64,000 nt of DNA from Gp6-AA40 sp036407095 (GCA_036407095.1 DASWZV010000144.1:124001-188000); one strand, 5' to 3'; counted from the first letter of the stretch, positions 28,505 through 37,609 are shown. Numbers and translations: made by a program. The notes: generated from the letters alone by a model not told the origin.

Positions 28505-29926
28505 TTGCCAATGCTCACCGCATTCGATGTCGTCGTGATCGGCGCTGGGACCGGCGGATATGTCGCCGCGATCCGCGCCGCGCAGCTCGGACTGAAAGTG
28601 GCCGTGGTCGAGAAGCAGAAAGCGCTCGGCGGCACCTGTCTCATCTGGGGCTGCATTCCGACCAAGGCGCTCCTCGAGCACGCGCACGCGTTCAAGGTGG
28701 TGCAGAACGCGACCGAATGGGGCGTCATGCTGCCCTATGGGGCGCCGGCGCTCGACATGAATCAGGTCCAGGCGCGGAAGGACAAGATCGTGACCAGCCT
28801 GACCAAGGGCGTCGAGTTCCTCTTCAAGAAGAACAAGATCGAATGGATCAAAGGCACCGCCCGACTGGCTGCCGGCGGCAAGGTTGATGTCTTCGTCGGC
28901 GACACGCAGAAGCTCCAGGCGAAGGAGATCATCGTCGCGACCGGATCATCTCCACGGAGCGTCCCTGGCGTTGAGATCGATCACAAACGCATCATCACCA
29001 GTGACGAGGCCATTCATCTGAAACAGGTACCACGGTCGCTCGCGATCCTGGGCAGCGGCGCCGTCGGCGTCGAGTTCGCGTCGATCTATCGGCGCTTTGG
29101 CAGTCAGGTGACGCTGATCGAGCTGCTGCCGAGACTGGTGCCCGCCGAAGACGACGCTGTCTCCGCCGAACTCGAGAAGTCTTTCAAGAAGCAGGGCATC
29201 ACGACGATGACCGGCACCAAGGTCGTGAAGGCGACCGCTGCGTCCGACGGCGTGGAGATCGAGGCGCAGACACCGGATGGGGCGACGCAGCGGATCACCT
29301 CGGAGCTACTGCTCGTGGCGACCGGCCGCGGTCCGGTGACGACGGGGCTGGGGGCAGACGATCTCGGTCTCGCGATCGAGCGTGGTTACATCAAAGTCGA
29401 CGAGATGTATCGAACCTCAGTACCGCACATGTCGGCCATCGGCGACGTCATCACGCTGGGTCAGGGCGTTCATCCTCAGCTTGCGCACGTGTCGTCGATG
29501 GAAGGCGTGATTGTCGCCGAACGTCTGGCGGGGCTGGAGGTGCATCCGCTCAACTACGACCAGGTGCCGTCGTGCACGTACTGCGATCCCGAGATCGGCA
29601 GTGTCGGTCTGACCGAGGCGGCGGCGCGGCGGCGCGGGCACGATGTCATCATCGGGACGTTTCCGTTTGGCGTGCTGGGACGGGCAAAAATGGCCGGTGA
29701 AACAGAGGGGTTCGTGAAGATCGTGGCCGACCGGAGGTACGATGAGGTGTTGGGCGTGCACATGATCGGCCCGCGATCGACCGAGCTCATTGCCGAGGCG
29801 GTGGTCGCACTCCGGCTCGAGTGTACGGTCGAGGAGCTGATCAAAACGATCCACGCGCACCCGACGTTTTCCGAGGCGGTGGGTGAAGCCGCGCATGCGG
29901 CGCATGGAGCGGCGATTCATTTGTAG
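28505..29926 (+). CDS. lpdA: Dihydrolipoyl dehydrogenase (E3)
   Basis: 473 residues; ATG 28511 is an equally good start. FAD binding: VVVIGAGTGGYVAAIRAAQL. The redox disulfide is GGTCLIWGCIPTKALLEHAH (Cys pair four apart). The NAD domain has LAILGSGAVGVEFASIYRRF. The C-terminal active-site His-Glu is IHAHPTFSEAVGE. It reoxidises dihydrolipoyl groups of the 2-oxoacid dehydrogenase E2 proteins, using NAD+. It precedes the second E2 gene and lipB on the same strand (gaps of about 80 and 3 bases), so the three form an oxoacid-dehydrogenase/lipoylation cluster. No Shine-Dalgarno is visible; the heptamer array abuts the start. Confidence 0.93.
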   Translation: MPMLTAFDVVVIGAGTGGYVAAIRAAQLGLKVAVVEKQKALGGTCLIWGCIPTKALLEHAHAFKVVQNATEWGVMLPYGAPALDMNQVQARKDKIVTSLTKGVEFLFKKNKIEWIKGTARLAAGGKVDVFVGDTQKLQAKEIIVATGSSPRSVPGVEIDHKRIITSDEAIHLKQVPRSLAILGSGAVGVEFASIYRRFGSQVTLIELLPRLVPAEDDAVSAELEKSFKKQGITTMTGTKVVKATAASDGVEIEAQTPDGATQRITSELLLVATGRGPVTTGLGADDLGLAIERGYIKVDEMYRTSVPHMSAIGDVITLGQGVHPQLAHVSSMEGVIVAERLAGLEVHPLNYDQVPSCTYCDPEIGSVGLTEAAARRRGHDVIIGTFPFGVLGRAKMAGETEGFVKIVADRRYDEVLGVHMIGPRSTELIAEAVVALRLECTVEELIKTIHAHPTFSEAVGEAAHAAHGAAIHL

Positions 29927-29997
29927 AGCGGCGTCCGCCTCTGCCGAGGCTTCGGCGGGACGCCGCGTCGACGTGCGGACTGAAGTCCGCGCTCTAC
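29923..29997. repeat. GTAG REP pair forming a composite palindrome
   Basis: The left unit begins GTAGAGCGGCGTCCGCC (29923) and closes with GGACGCCGC near 29966. The right unit, GCGGAC-TGAA-GTCCGC-GCTCTAC (29975-29997), is inverted. The outer GTAGAGCG/CGCTCTAC are complementary. The first TAG is the lpd stop codon. Confidence 0.65.
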
Positions 29998-30007
29998 GGC
30001 GAGGCAG

Positions 30008-31420
30008 ATGCCTACAGAAGTCGTGATGCCGCAAATGGGCGAGTCGATCGCGGAAGGCACGATCGTCCGCTGGATCAAGAAGGTCGGCGACGAGGTCGAT
30101 CGCGACGAGCCGCTCTTCGAGATCTCCACCGACAAAGTCGACGCGGAGATCCCGTCGCCGGCCGCCGGCGTGCTCACCGAGATCAAGGTCAAGGAAGGCG
30201 AAACGGTCCCGGTCAACGAAGTCGTCGCGATGATCGGTGAAGCGGGAGCGGCTGCCGCGACGCCGCCACAGACCCCGCCCGCGCCGCCGCCGCGCGCCCA
30301 GGCGTCGACGCCGACAGTCGTCGCCATCAGCGATGCACAGAAGCGATCGAGCGCAAGCCGGCCACCGGCGAACGCGAGACCGGCAGCACAGGCGCCTCCT
30401 GCCCCGAGCGATCGAAGCGAGTCGAGGGGTCACGATGAAGAGCGTCACGTGCGATCGTCTCCGCTCGTCCGCCGAATCGCGCGCGAACACAACGTTGATG
30501 TCGCCGCAATCCACGGCTCAGGGCTCGGCGGTCGAGTCACGAAACACGACATTCTCGGCTACATCGGCAATCGCGAGGCAGCGCCCGCCCCGCCGGCGCC
30601 GGGCGCCGCACCCGATGGTGCCGAGTCGCCGATTCCAGCTGTTCAGCCAGGTTCCGTGAAGCCGGCATCCCCGGCAGGGCCGCTTCCTGATTCCCGCATC
30701 CCGATTCCGGGGCCTGCTGCGCCGATCTCGCCCGGGGACCGCGTCGAGACGCTGTCCGTCATGCGCCGGAAGATCGCCGAGCACATGATCCTGAGCCGGC
30801 GGACGTCCGCGCACGTGCACTCGGTTTTTCACGTGAACTTCTCGACGGTCGAACGGATCCGGCAACAGAAGAAGGCGGAATACGAGCAGCGCGGAACGAA
30901 GCTGACCTACATGGCGTTCATCGCGCACGCGGTGATCGCCGCGCTGCGTCGCTTTCCAGTGGTGAACGCATCGCTCGACGGCGACAACATCGTCTACAAG
31001 AAGAGCATCAACATCGGGATTGCGGTGGCGCTCGAGAGCGGGCTCATCGTGCCGGTGATCAAGCACGCCGACGAGAAGAACCTGCTCGGCCTCAGCCGCG
31101 CGATCGCCGATCTCGCCGAGCGGGCGCGTACGAAGCAGCTCAAGCCCGATGAAGTGCAGGGCGGCACGTTCACGATCACCAATCCGGGTCAGTTCGGCTC
31201 GCAGTTCGGTCTGCCGATCATCAATCAGCCGCAGGTCGCCATTCTCGGTGTCGGCACGATCGAGAAGCGCCCGATCGTCGTCGATGAGGCGATTGCGATC
31301 CGCACGATGTCGTATCTCACCCTGGGCTACGACCATCGGCTCATCGACGGTGCGACCGGCGATCAGTTCATGGCCGAGGTCAAGCGGCAGATCGAGCAGT
31401 TCGACGCCAACCAGGTCTGA
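30008..31420 (+). CDS. 2-oxoacid dehydrogenase E2, dihydrolipoamide acyltransferase (branched-chain type likely)
   Basis: 470 residues with all classical parts: a lipoyl domain (1-78, Lys in ISTDKVDAEIPSPAAG, K43); a long Pro/Ala/Ser linker; a peripheral subunit-binding domain (about 157-192, SPLVRRIAREHNVDVAAIHG); a second linker; and a catalytic domain (about 240-470, TLGYDHRLIDGATGDQFMAE). It transfers acyl groups from lipoate to CoA. The likely E1 partner is the fused branched-chain-type E1 at 45571-48024, and E3 is the lpd gene just upstream. The first linker includes a 28-bp palindrome-like segment (30402-30429) that also occurs at 41390-41417. Confidence 0.9.
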   Translation: MPTEVVMPQMGESIAEGTIVRWIKKVGDEVDRDEPLFEISTDKVDAEIPSPAAGVLTEIKVKEGETVPVNEVVAMIGEAGAAAATPPQTPPAPPPRAQASTPTVVAISDAQKRSSASRPPANARPAAQAPPAPSDRSESRGHDEERHVRSSPLVRRIAREHNVDVAAIHGSGLGGRVTKHDILGYIGNREAAPAPPAPGAAPDGAESPIPAVQPGSVKPASPAGPLPDSRIPIPGPAAPISPGDRVETLSVMRRKIAEHMILSRRTSAHVHSVFHVNFSTVERIRQQKKAEYEQRGTKLTYMAFIAHAVIAALRRFPVVNASLDGDNIVYKKSINIGIAVALESGLIVPVIKHADEKNLLGLSRAIADLAERARTKQLKPDEVQGGTFTITNPGQFGSQFGLPIINQPQVAILGVGTIEKRPIVVDEAIAIRTMSYLTLGYDHRLIDGATGDQFMAEVKRQIEQFDANQV

Positions 31421-31423
31421 CGT

Positions 31424-32110
31424 GTGACGAGACCCCTCGAAATCCGGCGCCTTGGCATGGTCGGCTATGACGAGGCGCTCGCGATGCAGCGGGCGCTCGT
31501 CGAAGAGCGCCGCGCCGATCGGGTGCCGGATCTGCTCCTGTTGCTGCAGCATCCGCCCGTCATCACGCTTGGCGTCAAGGGCGACGGGGCGCGCGCGAAC
31601 ATCGTCGCGGCTGACGATCTCCTCCGAGCACTCGGCATCACGATTCATGAGACCGGCCGCGGCGGCGACGTGACCTATCACGGGCCGGGGCAGATCGTCG
31701 GCTACCCGATTCTCGATCTGCGGCCAGACCGGTGCGACGTCCATCGCTATGTGCGCGATGTCGAAGAAGTGATGATCCGCGTGTGCGCCGACTACGGCGT
31801 GACGGCGGGGCGAATCGACAGGCTCACAGGCGCATGGGTCGGCGCCGACAAAATCGGCGCGATCGGCGTCCGCATCTCACGCTGGATCACGAGCCACGGC
31901 TTCGCGTTCAACGTGAACACCAACCTCGATCATTTCCGCCTGATCGTCCCTTGCGGCATCGTCGATCGAGGCGTCACGTCGCTCGAGAGAGCGACCGGCA
32001 CTCGCATTCCGATCGATGACGTGGAAGACGCGTTCATTCGCCACTTTGCGAAGACGTTCGAACGAGGTCCAGCGAGCCGTGCCGCTCACCTGGGTTCTCT
32101 GACAGCATAG
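31424..32110 (+). CDS. lipB: Lipoyl(octanoyl) transferase
   Basis: 228 residues starting GTG 31424, 3 bases after the E2 stop. LipB moves octanoyl from ACP to lipoyl-domain lysines. The family signature is RGGDVTYHGPGQIVGYPILD (about 83-102). The acyl-thioester Cys is in FRLIVPCGIVDRGVTSLERA, and the conserved Lys is in GADKIGAIGVRISRWITSHG. Coupling to lpd-E2 means the enzyme that installs the cofactor is made with its substrates. LipA is not present here. Confidence 0.94.
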   Translation: MTRPLEIRRLGMVGYDEALAMQRALVEERRADRVPDLLLLLQHPPVITLGVKGDGARANIVAADDLLRALGITIHETGRGGDVTYHGPGQIVGYPILDLRPDRCDVHRYVRDVEEVMIRVCADYGVTAGRIDRLTGAWVGADKIGAIGVRISRWITSHGFAFNVNTNLDHFRLIVPCGIVDRGVTSLERATGTRIPIDDVEDAFIRHFAKTFERGPASRAAHLGSLTA

Positions 32111-32139
32111 GGGCTCACGCTCGTATTGACCGGGTCGTC

Positions 32140-32345
32140 GGAGCTCAGTTGCGTGTGGAACGGCGGCCAGCCCGATCGGCGCCGCTGAAAAAACGCGCTT
32201 CCGGATCCATCCCGGAGGCCCACGTTTATCTACCGAGCTTGTTTTGAGGATCTCGCCGTGAGGGCCCCCTTCAGCGCGTTTTTTGTTTCTTCGCTGATCG
32301 CGTCGCCTTTAGGGCTGGCCGCCGTCCCACACGCAACTGAGCTCC
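32140..32345. mobile_element. MITE-like element with 34-bp terminal inverted repeats
   Basis: The ends 32140-32173 (GGAGCTCAGTTGCGTGTGG...) and 32312-32345 are reverse complements with one mismatch. Inner segments around AAAAAACGCG (near 32188 and 32277) pair as well, so the whole 206 bp can fold as one cruciform. No credible gene is inside. It lies between convergent lipB and a CNNM gene; 32111-32555 contains only this element and its neighbour. Confidence 0.6.
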
Positions 32346-32360
32346 GCTGAGTGTACGTAA

Positions 32361-32554
32361 GCTCACTTGGATCACGAGGCTGGTTGCGCGACGAACGGGT
32401 GGCGGCGGGAGGGGCATCCCCGCTCGCCGCGCAGCCGCCTTCTCCGTGATTCTGTTCTTGGAAGCCGTGACAGTGTTCTTGGCGGCGAGGACGAGCGGGG
32501 AGACCCGCCGACAGGACCCGTGAGCCCCGACGCCTGTGTCGAACCCAAGTGAGC
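32361..32554. mobile_element. Second inverted-repeat element, ending at a stop codon
   Basis: GCTCACTTGG (32361-32370) and CCAAGTGAGC (32545-32554) are perfect 10-bp inverted ends; internal GC-rich segments (CCCCGCTCG / CGAGCGGGG) also pair. It stops one base before the stop codon of the minus-strand gene at 32556. Its terminal sequence is unrelated to the neighbouring element. Confidence 0.5.
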
Positions 32555-32555
32555 C

Positions 32556-33872
32556 TCACTCTGGCGGCGCGGGCGTGAGGCGATCGAGCACCGCTTCGCC
32601 GACGCCGCGACCGGCGACTTTCGAGACTTCGATTCTGACGTCCTTCCACGTGACGACGTCGCCCTGCACCGCGGGACGGCCGAGCAGCAGCAGCACGAGG
32701 CCACTCACGGTCGTCACGTTCTCGTACTCGAGCCGCCAGTCCAATGTCTTGCTGATCTCATCGAGCCGCACCGTGCCGCGCACGCGCACGCGACCATCGG
32801 GTTCTTTCACGATCGCCGCCCTGCTGCGTCCTTCCTCGATGTCGCCGACGACCTCTTCGAAGAGATCCTCCATCGTGACGAGACCGGCCGTGCCGCCGTG
32901 TTGATCCATGACCACCGCCATCTGCGCGCGATAGCGTCGCATCGCGGCGAGGACCTGGTCGACGGGCGTCGGGCCGGGCACGTAAGGCAGTTCACGTGCA
33001 TCGCGTGCGCTCACCGGCTGATTCGAAATCAGGTGCCGCAGCACGTCCTTGATGTGAATGCTGCCGACGATGTGGTCGAGATCGCCGCTGTAGACCGGAT
33101 ATCGTGTGTGCGCCTGTGCGCGCACGATCGCCCGCAGCTCGTCGGTCTCGCAGCCGACCGGTATGCCGGTGAGGAGGACGCGCGGCACCATCGCTTCCCC
33201 GGCCGTGCGGTCGCCGAACTCGAACAGGTCGCGGAGAATCTGTCCCGCCTCGCCGCGCAGCAGGCCGCCTTCCTGACTCTCCTGCACGATGTACTGAAGC
33301 TCCTCGGCCGTGTGGTAGCGCTCGCCTTCCTCGGGGGTCTGCCGCCTGACGCCGAATGCCGCGAGCAGCCCGTTCGACAGCGCGTTCAACGGAACGACGA
33401 GCGGCGATATGACCTTTTGAATGGCTTGGATGAACGGCGAGAGAAAGAGCACCGTGGTCTGTGCGCTCCGGAGCGCGAGCGCTTTCGGGACCATCTCACC
33501 GACGACGATGTGGAGATAGGTCAGGAGTGCGACCGCCACGATGCTCGCCAAGGTGTGCGCGGCGATCCATCGCCCTGCGCCGAGCGGTTCGAGCACAGTG
33601 ACGATCCGTCCCGCCAGCCAGTGTTCGCCGTACATTCCGAGGCCCAGGCTCGCCAGCGAGATGCCGACCTGCGTCGTCGCGATGTAGCGATCCTGAAGCT
33701 GAGGGTTTTCGAGAATCCGAAGGACGCGCATCGCCAGCCAGCTGCCTTGACTGGCCTGATGCTCGATGTTGGCTCGCGGCGCGCCGACGATGGCGAACTC
33801 GGCAGCGACGAACAGCCCGTTGGCGAGGACGAACAGCGCGATGATGAGGACCGGGATCAGAAACTCCATCAC
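32556..33872 (-). CDS. CNNM/CBS-domain membrane protein (CorC/HlyC 'hemolysin' family), paralog 2
   Basis: 438 residues. The DUF21/CNNM transmembrane domain (1-190) begins LIPVLIIALFVLANGLFVAA and has GEHWLAGRIV; a CBS pair (about 205-330) carries AGEAMVPRVLLTGIPVG and VYSGDLDHIVGSIHIKDVLR; and a C-terminal transporter-associated CorC_HlyC domain (about 350-430) has GTVRLDEISKTLDWRLEYEN. Members are implicated in Mg2+/Co2+ efflux or Na+/Mg2+ exchange; the hemolysin label is historical. The start overlaps the stop of the upstream paralog (ATGA, 33869-33872), indicating translational coupling and possibly a heterodimer. Confidence 0.88.
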   Translation of the reverse strand: MMEFLIPVLIIALFVLANGLFVAAEFAIVGAPRANIEHQASQGSWLAMRVLRILENPQLQDRYIATTQVGISLASLGLGMYGEHWLAGRIVTVLEPLGAGRWIAAHTLASIVAVALLTYLHIVVGEMVPKALALRSAQTTVLFLSPFIQAIQKVISPLVVPLNALSNGLLAAFGVRRQTPEEGERYHTAEELQYIVQESQEGGLLRGEAGQILRDLFEFGDRTAGEAMVPRVLLTGIPVGCETDELRAIVRAQAHTRYPVYSGDLDHIVGSIHIKDVLRHLISNQPVSARDARELPYVPGPTPVDQVLAAMRRYRAQMAVVMDQHGGTAGLVTMEDLFEEVVGDIEEGRSRAAIVKEPDGRVRVRGTVRLDEISKTLDWRLEYENVTTVSGLVLLLLGRPAVQGDVVTWKDVRIEVSKVAGRGVGEAVLDRLTPAPPE

Positions 33873-35188
33873 GCATCCGCCTCGCGCGGAGCGGCCTCGA
33901 TCGGCACCGCGAGCACCGATTCGAGCACGCGATCGGCCACGCGTTCGACCTCGAACTCGTGGCCGCCAATCGCGACCTTCTCCCCGCTCAATGGAAGATG
34001 GCCGAGCGCCGCGGTGACCATCCCGCCGACCGTCGCCGCATCCGTGTCCAACGTCGTATTGAGCGCCGCCGCCGCATCGTCGACCGCCATATCGCCGGGC
34101 AGACGCGTGCGTCCGTCGGCGAGGCGTTCGACGATCGCTTCGCCGCCTTTGAACTCGTCGCCGACTTCGCCGAGCAGATCCGAAAGCACGTCTTCGAGCG
34201 TGAGCAGTCCAGCGGTGCCGCCGAACTCGTCGACGACCAGCGCCTGGTGCGATCGGCGTTCGCGGAGCTCACGCACGATCCGGTCGGCCGTCACGCTCTC
34301 GTGCACGCTGGGAACCGGACGTACCAGCTTCGCAAGCGTGGCGCTCTGGCCGTTCGACACGAACCACCAGACGAGATCCTTGGTGTGGAGGACGCCGAGG
34401 ATGTTGTCGAGGCTGTCGCGATAGATGGGCAATCGTGAGTACGGGCTCTGCGCCATCAGGCCGATCGCTTCGTGCAAAGGCGTACGGATGTCGAGGGCGG
34501 TGATCCTCGTGCGCGGCACCATCAGCTGCTTCGCCTGCTTCATGTTCAGCCGCAGCGCGCGCTGCAGCCGTCGATGCTCGTCGGGCTCGAGCAGCCCGCC
34601 GTCGCGGCTCTCGGCAATCAGCAGCTCGATTTCCTCGGGCGAGTGGATGTGGCGATGTGCCGGGAGCGGCGCGCCGAGCAGCCGCAGCAGGATCAGTCCC
34701 GTGCCGTTCAGAAACGTGATGAAGGGCCGGTAGATCCAGAGCGATCCCAGCATCGGAATCAGCGTGTACAACGAAGCCTGCGTCGGAAACTGCAACGCGA
34801 GCGTCTTCGGAACGAGCTCTCCGAACACCGTCTGCGCGACGGTCAGCGCGAGCAGGACCGCGGCCGCTGATGTCGATTGCGCAGCGAGCTGTTGAAGGCC
34901 GCCGAGCTCGGCGAAGAACGGCGTGAGCCACACCGCAAACGTCGCCTGCGCGTACGCACCAAGCACGAGGCTCGAGAGCGTGATGCCAATCTGGCAGGCC
35001 CCGATGTAGCGATCGAGCGCCTTCGGGGATTCGAGCACCGGCATCAGCCAGGCGGCCAGGGGGTTTCCGTCCGACGCGAGCTGCTGGACCCGGCTGCGCC
35101 GGACGCTCACCGCCGCGAATTCAGCGGCGACGTAGAGCGCGTTAACCAGGATGAGAGCGATGACGATGAGGATGGCCGCAAGGACCAT
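33869..35188 (-). CDS. CNNM/CBS-domain membrane protein, paralog 1
   Basis: 439 residues with the same domain order as the downstream paralog: membrane domain (ALILVNALYVAAEFAAVSVR), CBS pair (AKQLMVPRTRITALDIRTPL; YRDSLDNILGVLHTKDLVWW) and C-terminal CorC_HlyC (GDMAVDDAAAALNTTLDTDA). As the first gene of the pair it has a 130-bp upstream region shared with the divergent sigma-factor gene. The two copies are clearly diverged, so the duplication is old. Confidence 0.88.
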   Translation of the reverse strand: MVLAAILIVIALILVNALYVAAEFAAVSVRRSRVQQLASDGNPLAAWLMPVLESPKALDRYIGACQIGITLSSLVLGAYAQATFAVWLTPFFAELGGLQQLAAQSTSAAAVLLALTVAQTVFGELVPKTLALQFPTQASLYTLIPMLGSLWIYRPFITFLNGTGLILLRLLGAPLPAHRHIHSPEEIELLIAESRDGGLLEPDEHRRLQRALRLNMKQAKQLMVPRTRITALDIRTPLHEAIGLMAQSPYSRLPIYRDSLDNILGVLHTKDLVWWFVSNGQSATLAKLVRPVPSVHESVTADRIVRELRERRSHQALVVDEFGGTAGLLTLEDVLSDLLGEVGDEFKGGEAIVERLADGRTRLPGDMAVDDAAAALNTTLDTDAATVGGMVTAALGHLPLSGEKVAIGGHEFEVERVADRVLESVLAVPIEAAPREADA

Positions 35189-35318
35189 TGAGGCTCAAAT
35201 ACTTAGCATCGTTTTCGGGTCAGGACACAAGTGGTTCGGGCTGAGGTACTTCGCCAGCTGAGCTTGGCAGCGGGAATAAGACCGAATTGGTCGGTGTTCT
35301 CTCCTGCAGAGGACGGAC
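35189..35318. promoter_or_regulatory. Divergent promoter region of the sigma factor and CNNM pair
   Basis: It contains GGGAATAA (35272-35279) followed about 16 bases later by GGTGTT, and an imperfect palindrome GACCGAATTGGTC between them. This spacing is reminiscent of ECF-type promoters, so autoregulation by the downstream sigma factor is possible. The match is weak. Confidence 0.3.
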
Positions 35319-35948
35319 ATGGAAAGGACCCAGGATGAGCTGCTCGTAAGCCGCCTGCAGGCAGGCGACCAATTGGCAGTCCAGGAGTTAGCCGACAAGT
35401 ATGGCCCGCGAATTCTTCAGCTGGCCGTTCGGCACATGAGAAACCGCGAGGACGCCGAAGAGGTGACTCAGGACGTGTTGCTCAAGGTGCATCAGAAGAT
35501 CGGTTTGTTTCGTGGAGACGCGGCGTTGTCATCGTGGATTTACAGGATCACGTTCAATACCGCGATGTCCAGGCTTCGTCAGAACCGGTCGGCTCGACTG
35601 GCCGCTGAAGAGCGCGATCGTGCGTTGGCGCGAGAGGACGCTGCGAACGAGCTCCGTCAGCCGCGTGAAACGGCTGACTGGTCCCACATGCCGGACGAAG
35701 AATTGCTCCGCGCGCAGCTGAGGGTCGCGTTCGACAGGGCGGTCGCGGACCTGCCTGAGATTTATCGACAGCCGGTCGTGCTTCGGGATATCCAAGGGCT
35801 GACCACCGAGGAAGCGAGCAGTCGGTTGAAGCTGAAAGATCAGACGCTCAAGTCGCGACTGCATCGAGGACGGTTGCTGTTGAGGGAGAAGCTGCAGGCG
35901 TTCAGGGACGGTATCGCGCTCCATCGCCCGACGCCGGCGTTCGGGTAA
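35319..35948 (+). CDS. ECF-type RNA polymerase sigma factor
   Basis: 209 residues. Region 2 (about 10-80) includes YGPRILQLAVRHMRNREDAE and DVLLKVHQKIGLFRGDAALS; region 4 (about 130-190) includes LPEIYRQPVVLRDIQGLTTE and SSRLKLKDQTLKSRLHRGRL. The spacer between regions is long and acidic-basic mixed. It directs polymerase to a stress or envelope regulon. No anti-sigma gene follows directly; the next gene is convergent, so control may be transcriptional or by a distant partner. Confidence 0.9.
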   Translation: MERTQDELLVSRLQAGDQLAVQELADKYGPRILQLAVRHMRNREDAEEVTQDVLLKVHQKIGLFRGDAALSSWIYRITFNTAMSRLRQNRSARLAAEERDRALAREDAANELRQPRETADWSHMPDEELLRAQLRVAFDRAVADLPEIYRQPVVLRDIQGLTTEEASSRLKLKDQTLKSRLHRGRLLLREKLQAFRDGIALHRPTPAFG

Positions 35949-35957
35949 GAGAAATAG

Positions 35958-36058
35958 GAATCAGGAAGCAGGAATCAGGATGCAGCCCTGGGCCAGGAAT
36001 CAGGCCTGAACCCTCGAGCCTGGCCCAGTACTGATTCCTGCATCCTGATTCCTGTTTC
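35958..36058. repeat. Period-7 inverted element between convergent genes
   Basis: The left arm GAATCAG GAAGCAG GAATCAG GATGCAG is 35958-35985. The right arm CTGATTC CTGCATC CTGATTC CTGTTTC is 36031-36058. The core has CTGGGCCAGG...CCTGGCCCAG. All arms pair to a long hairpin. The right arm ends at the stop codon of the M28 peptidase gene. Confidence 0.75.
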
Positions 36059-37590
36059 TACTTCTGTACGAACTCGGGGCGCGCCGGCCGTTCCGCGATG
36101 TGAGCCGCGAGCTCGAGCGCGAGCGTGGCGACGCGCTTGGTTCCGATCGCATCGATCTTGTCCCAGTCGTCAGTGGGGCGATGATAGTCCGCGTGGAAGC
36201 CGGTGAAGAAGTTGATCGCCGGAACACGGTGCGCGATGAAGTTGTAGTCGTCGCTTCTCCCGGCCCCCGGACCCTGTCGCTCGATCGTCAGCCCTTCGCC
36301 GAGCGCTTGAACCGCGGCCTTCAAATCTGCCTCCATTGACGGCGAGACCTCGAGGCCGCTGATGTCCACTGCGCCTCGGGCCCGGCCCACCATATCCAGG
36401 TTCAGCATGGCGACGGTGTTGGCGATCGGCACCACCGGATGGTCCGCGTAATACGCGGATCCCAGAAGCCCGCGCTCTTCCCCCGCAAACGCGACGAACA
36501 CCAGCGTGCGAGGGAACCGTGCGCGCTGGTCATGGGCGACGCGTGCGATCTCGATGATGGATGCGGTGCCTGACGCGTTGTCGTCGGCGCCGTTGTGGAT
36601 CTCGCCCGTCCGCTCGGGTGACATCGACAGATGGCCGCCAAGGCCGACGTGATCGTAGTGCGCGCCAATCACGATCGCTTCCTTCGCTCGCGCGGGATCG
36701 CTGCCGGTCAGGATGCCGATGACGTTGCGCACGGTCCTGCGATTCTTCGACAACTGCTCCACGTAATCGACGGTCGCGCCCCGCAGCACCTCTGAGCGTG
36801 GCACCAGATCGACGTCGATCTGACGGGCCATGGCATCGAGCCGCCACGCGTCGAGGAGCGGCTGCAGTTCCGTGCGCCGCACCCGCACCACGGGAAAGGG
36901 GAAGCCGACGTCCTCGGCGTCGGGGTCGCCGTTGAACACGCTGAATTGCCCTTCATCGACGCGGTGTGACGGATCCGAGACGATGAACAGCGCGCGTGCG
37001 CCTTTACTGCGCGCCAGCGTTGCCTTGGCAATCAGCGACGTCTGCGGCATCGGACGTACGCCGTTCAAGCGGCTGTTGGTATCGTGCTCCTGCGGCTCGT
37101 GACTGAAAATCAACACCGCCTTGCCGTTGACGTCGATGCCCGCGTAGTCGTCGTAGCCGACATCGCGTACCGCAATCCCATAGCCCGCGAACACGAGGGG
37201 CAGGTGCTGCAGTTGTGCTGAAGGCGAGCCGTCGCCGGGCGCCGTCAGCGGGTAGTAGCTCGTGCCGAGGACGAACGTCGCCTTCTTCCCCTGGTATTCG
37301 AACGAGAGCGAGTTACCGCGCCCCACCGTCAAGCCGGCGATGAGCTCGAACGGCTGGAACCAGCCCTCGGCGCCTTCACCGGGCGTGAGCCCGGCGGCCT
37401 TGAACTGCTGCGCGACATAATCGCCGGCCCGCTCGAGGCCCTCTGATCCGTTGGCGCGCCCCTTGAGGTCGTCGGAAGCGAGGAACTTGATGTGTCCCAG
37501 CAGGGCATTTGCCTCGATGCCGGTCTCTCCGAAGGAGACGGTGACGAGGCCGAGCGACAACAGCAGGGCAATTCCAAGCTTCCGCATCAA
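36058..37590 (-). CDS. Exported M28 family metallopeptidase with PA domain
   Basis: 510 residues. A signal peptide (LGIALLLSLGLVTVSFGE) is followed by an N-terminal peptidase region, an inserted protease-associated domain (about 130-260) and the M28 catalytic core: AIVIGAHYDHVGLGG (Zn His), IHNGADDNASGTASIIEIAR (bridging Asp), AFAGEERGLLGSAYY (catalytic Glu pair), LNLDMVGRA (Asp) and GFHADYHRPTDDWDKID (His). All five metal ligands and the general base are present. It is a di-zinc aminopeptidase acting outside the cytoplasm, probably in peptide scavenging. Confidence 0.92.
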   Translation of the reverse strand: MMRKLGIALLLSLGLVTVSFGETGIEANALLGHIKFLASDDLKGRANGSEGLERAGDYVAQQFKAAGLTPGEGAEGWFQPFELIAGLTVGRGNSLSFEYQGKKATFVLGTSYYPLTAPGDGSPSAQLQHLPLVFAGYGIAVRDVGYDDYAGIDVNGKAVLIFSHEPQEHDTNSRLNGVRPMPQTSLIAKATLARSKGARALFIVSDPSHRVDEGQFSVFNGDPDAEDVGFPFPVVRVRRTELQPLLDAWRLDAMARQIDVDLVPRSEVLRGATVDYVEQLSKNRRTVRNVIGILTGSDPARAKEAIVIGAHYDHVGLGGHLSMSPERTGEIHNGADDNASGTASIIEIARVAHDQRARFPRTLVFVAFAGEERGLLGSAYYADHPVVPIANTVAMLNLDMVGRARGAVDISGLEVSPSMEADLKAAVQALGEGLTIERQGPGAGRSDDYNFIAHRVPAINFFTGFHADYHRPTDDWDKIDAIGTKRVATLALELAAHIAERPARPEFVQK

Positions 37591-37609
37591 TCGATCCTAT
37601 CGCGATCCG

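Noticed and set aside
32230..32649. 139-residue minus-strand frame across the foldback elements
   Set aside because: It crosses both repeats and overlaps the CNNM gene end; the composition is Arg/Ser-rich without motifs.
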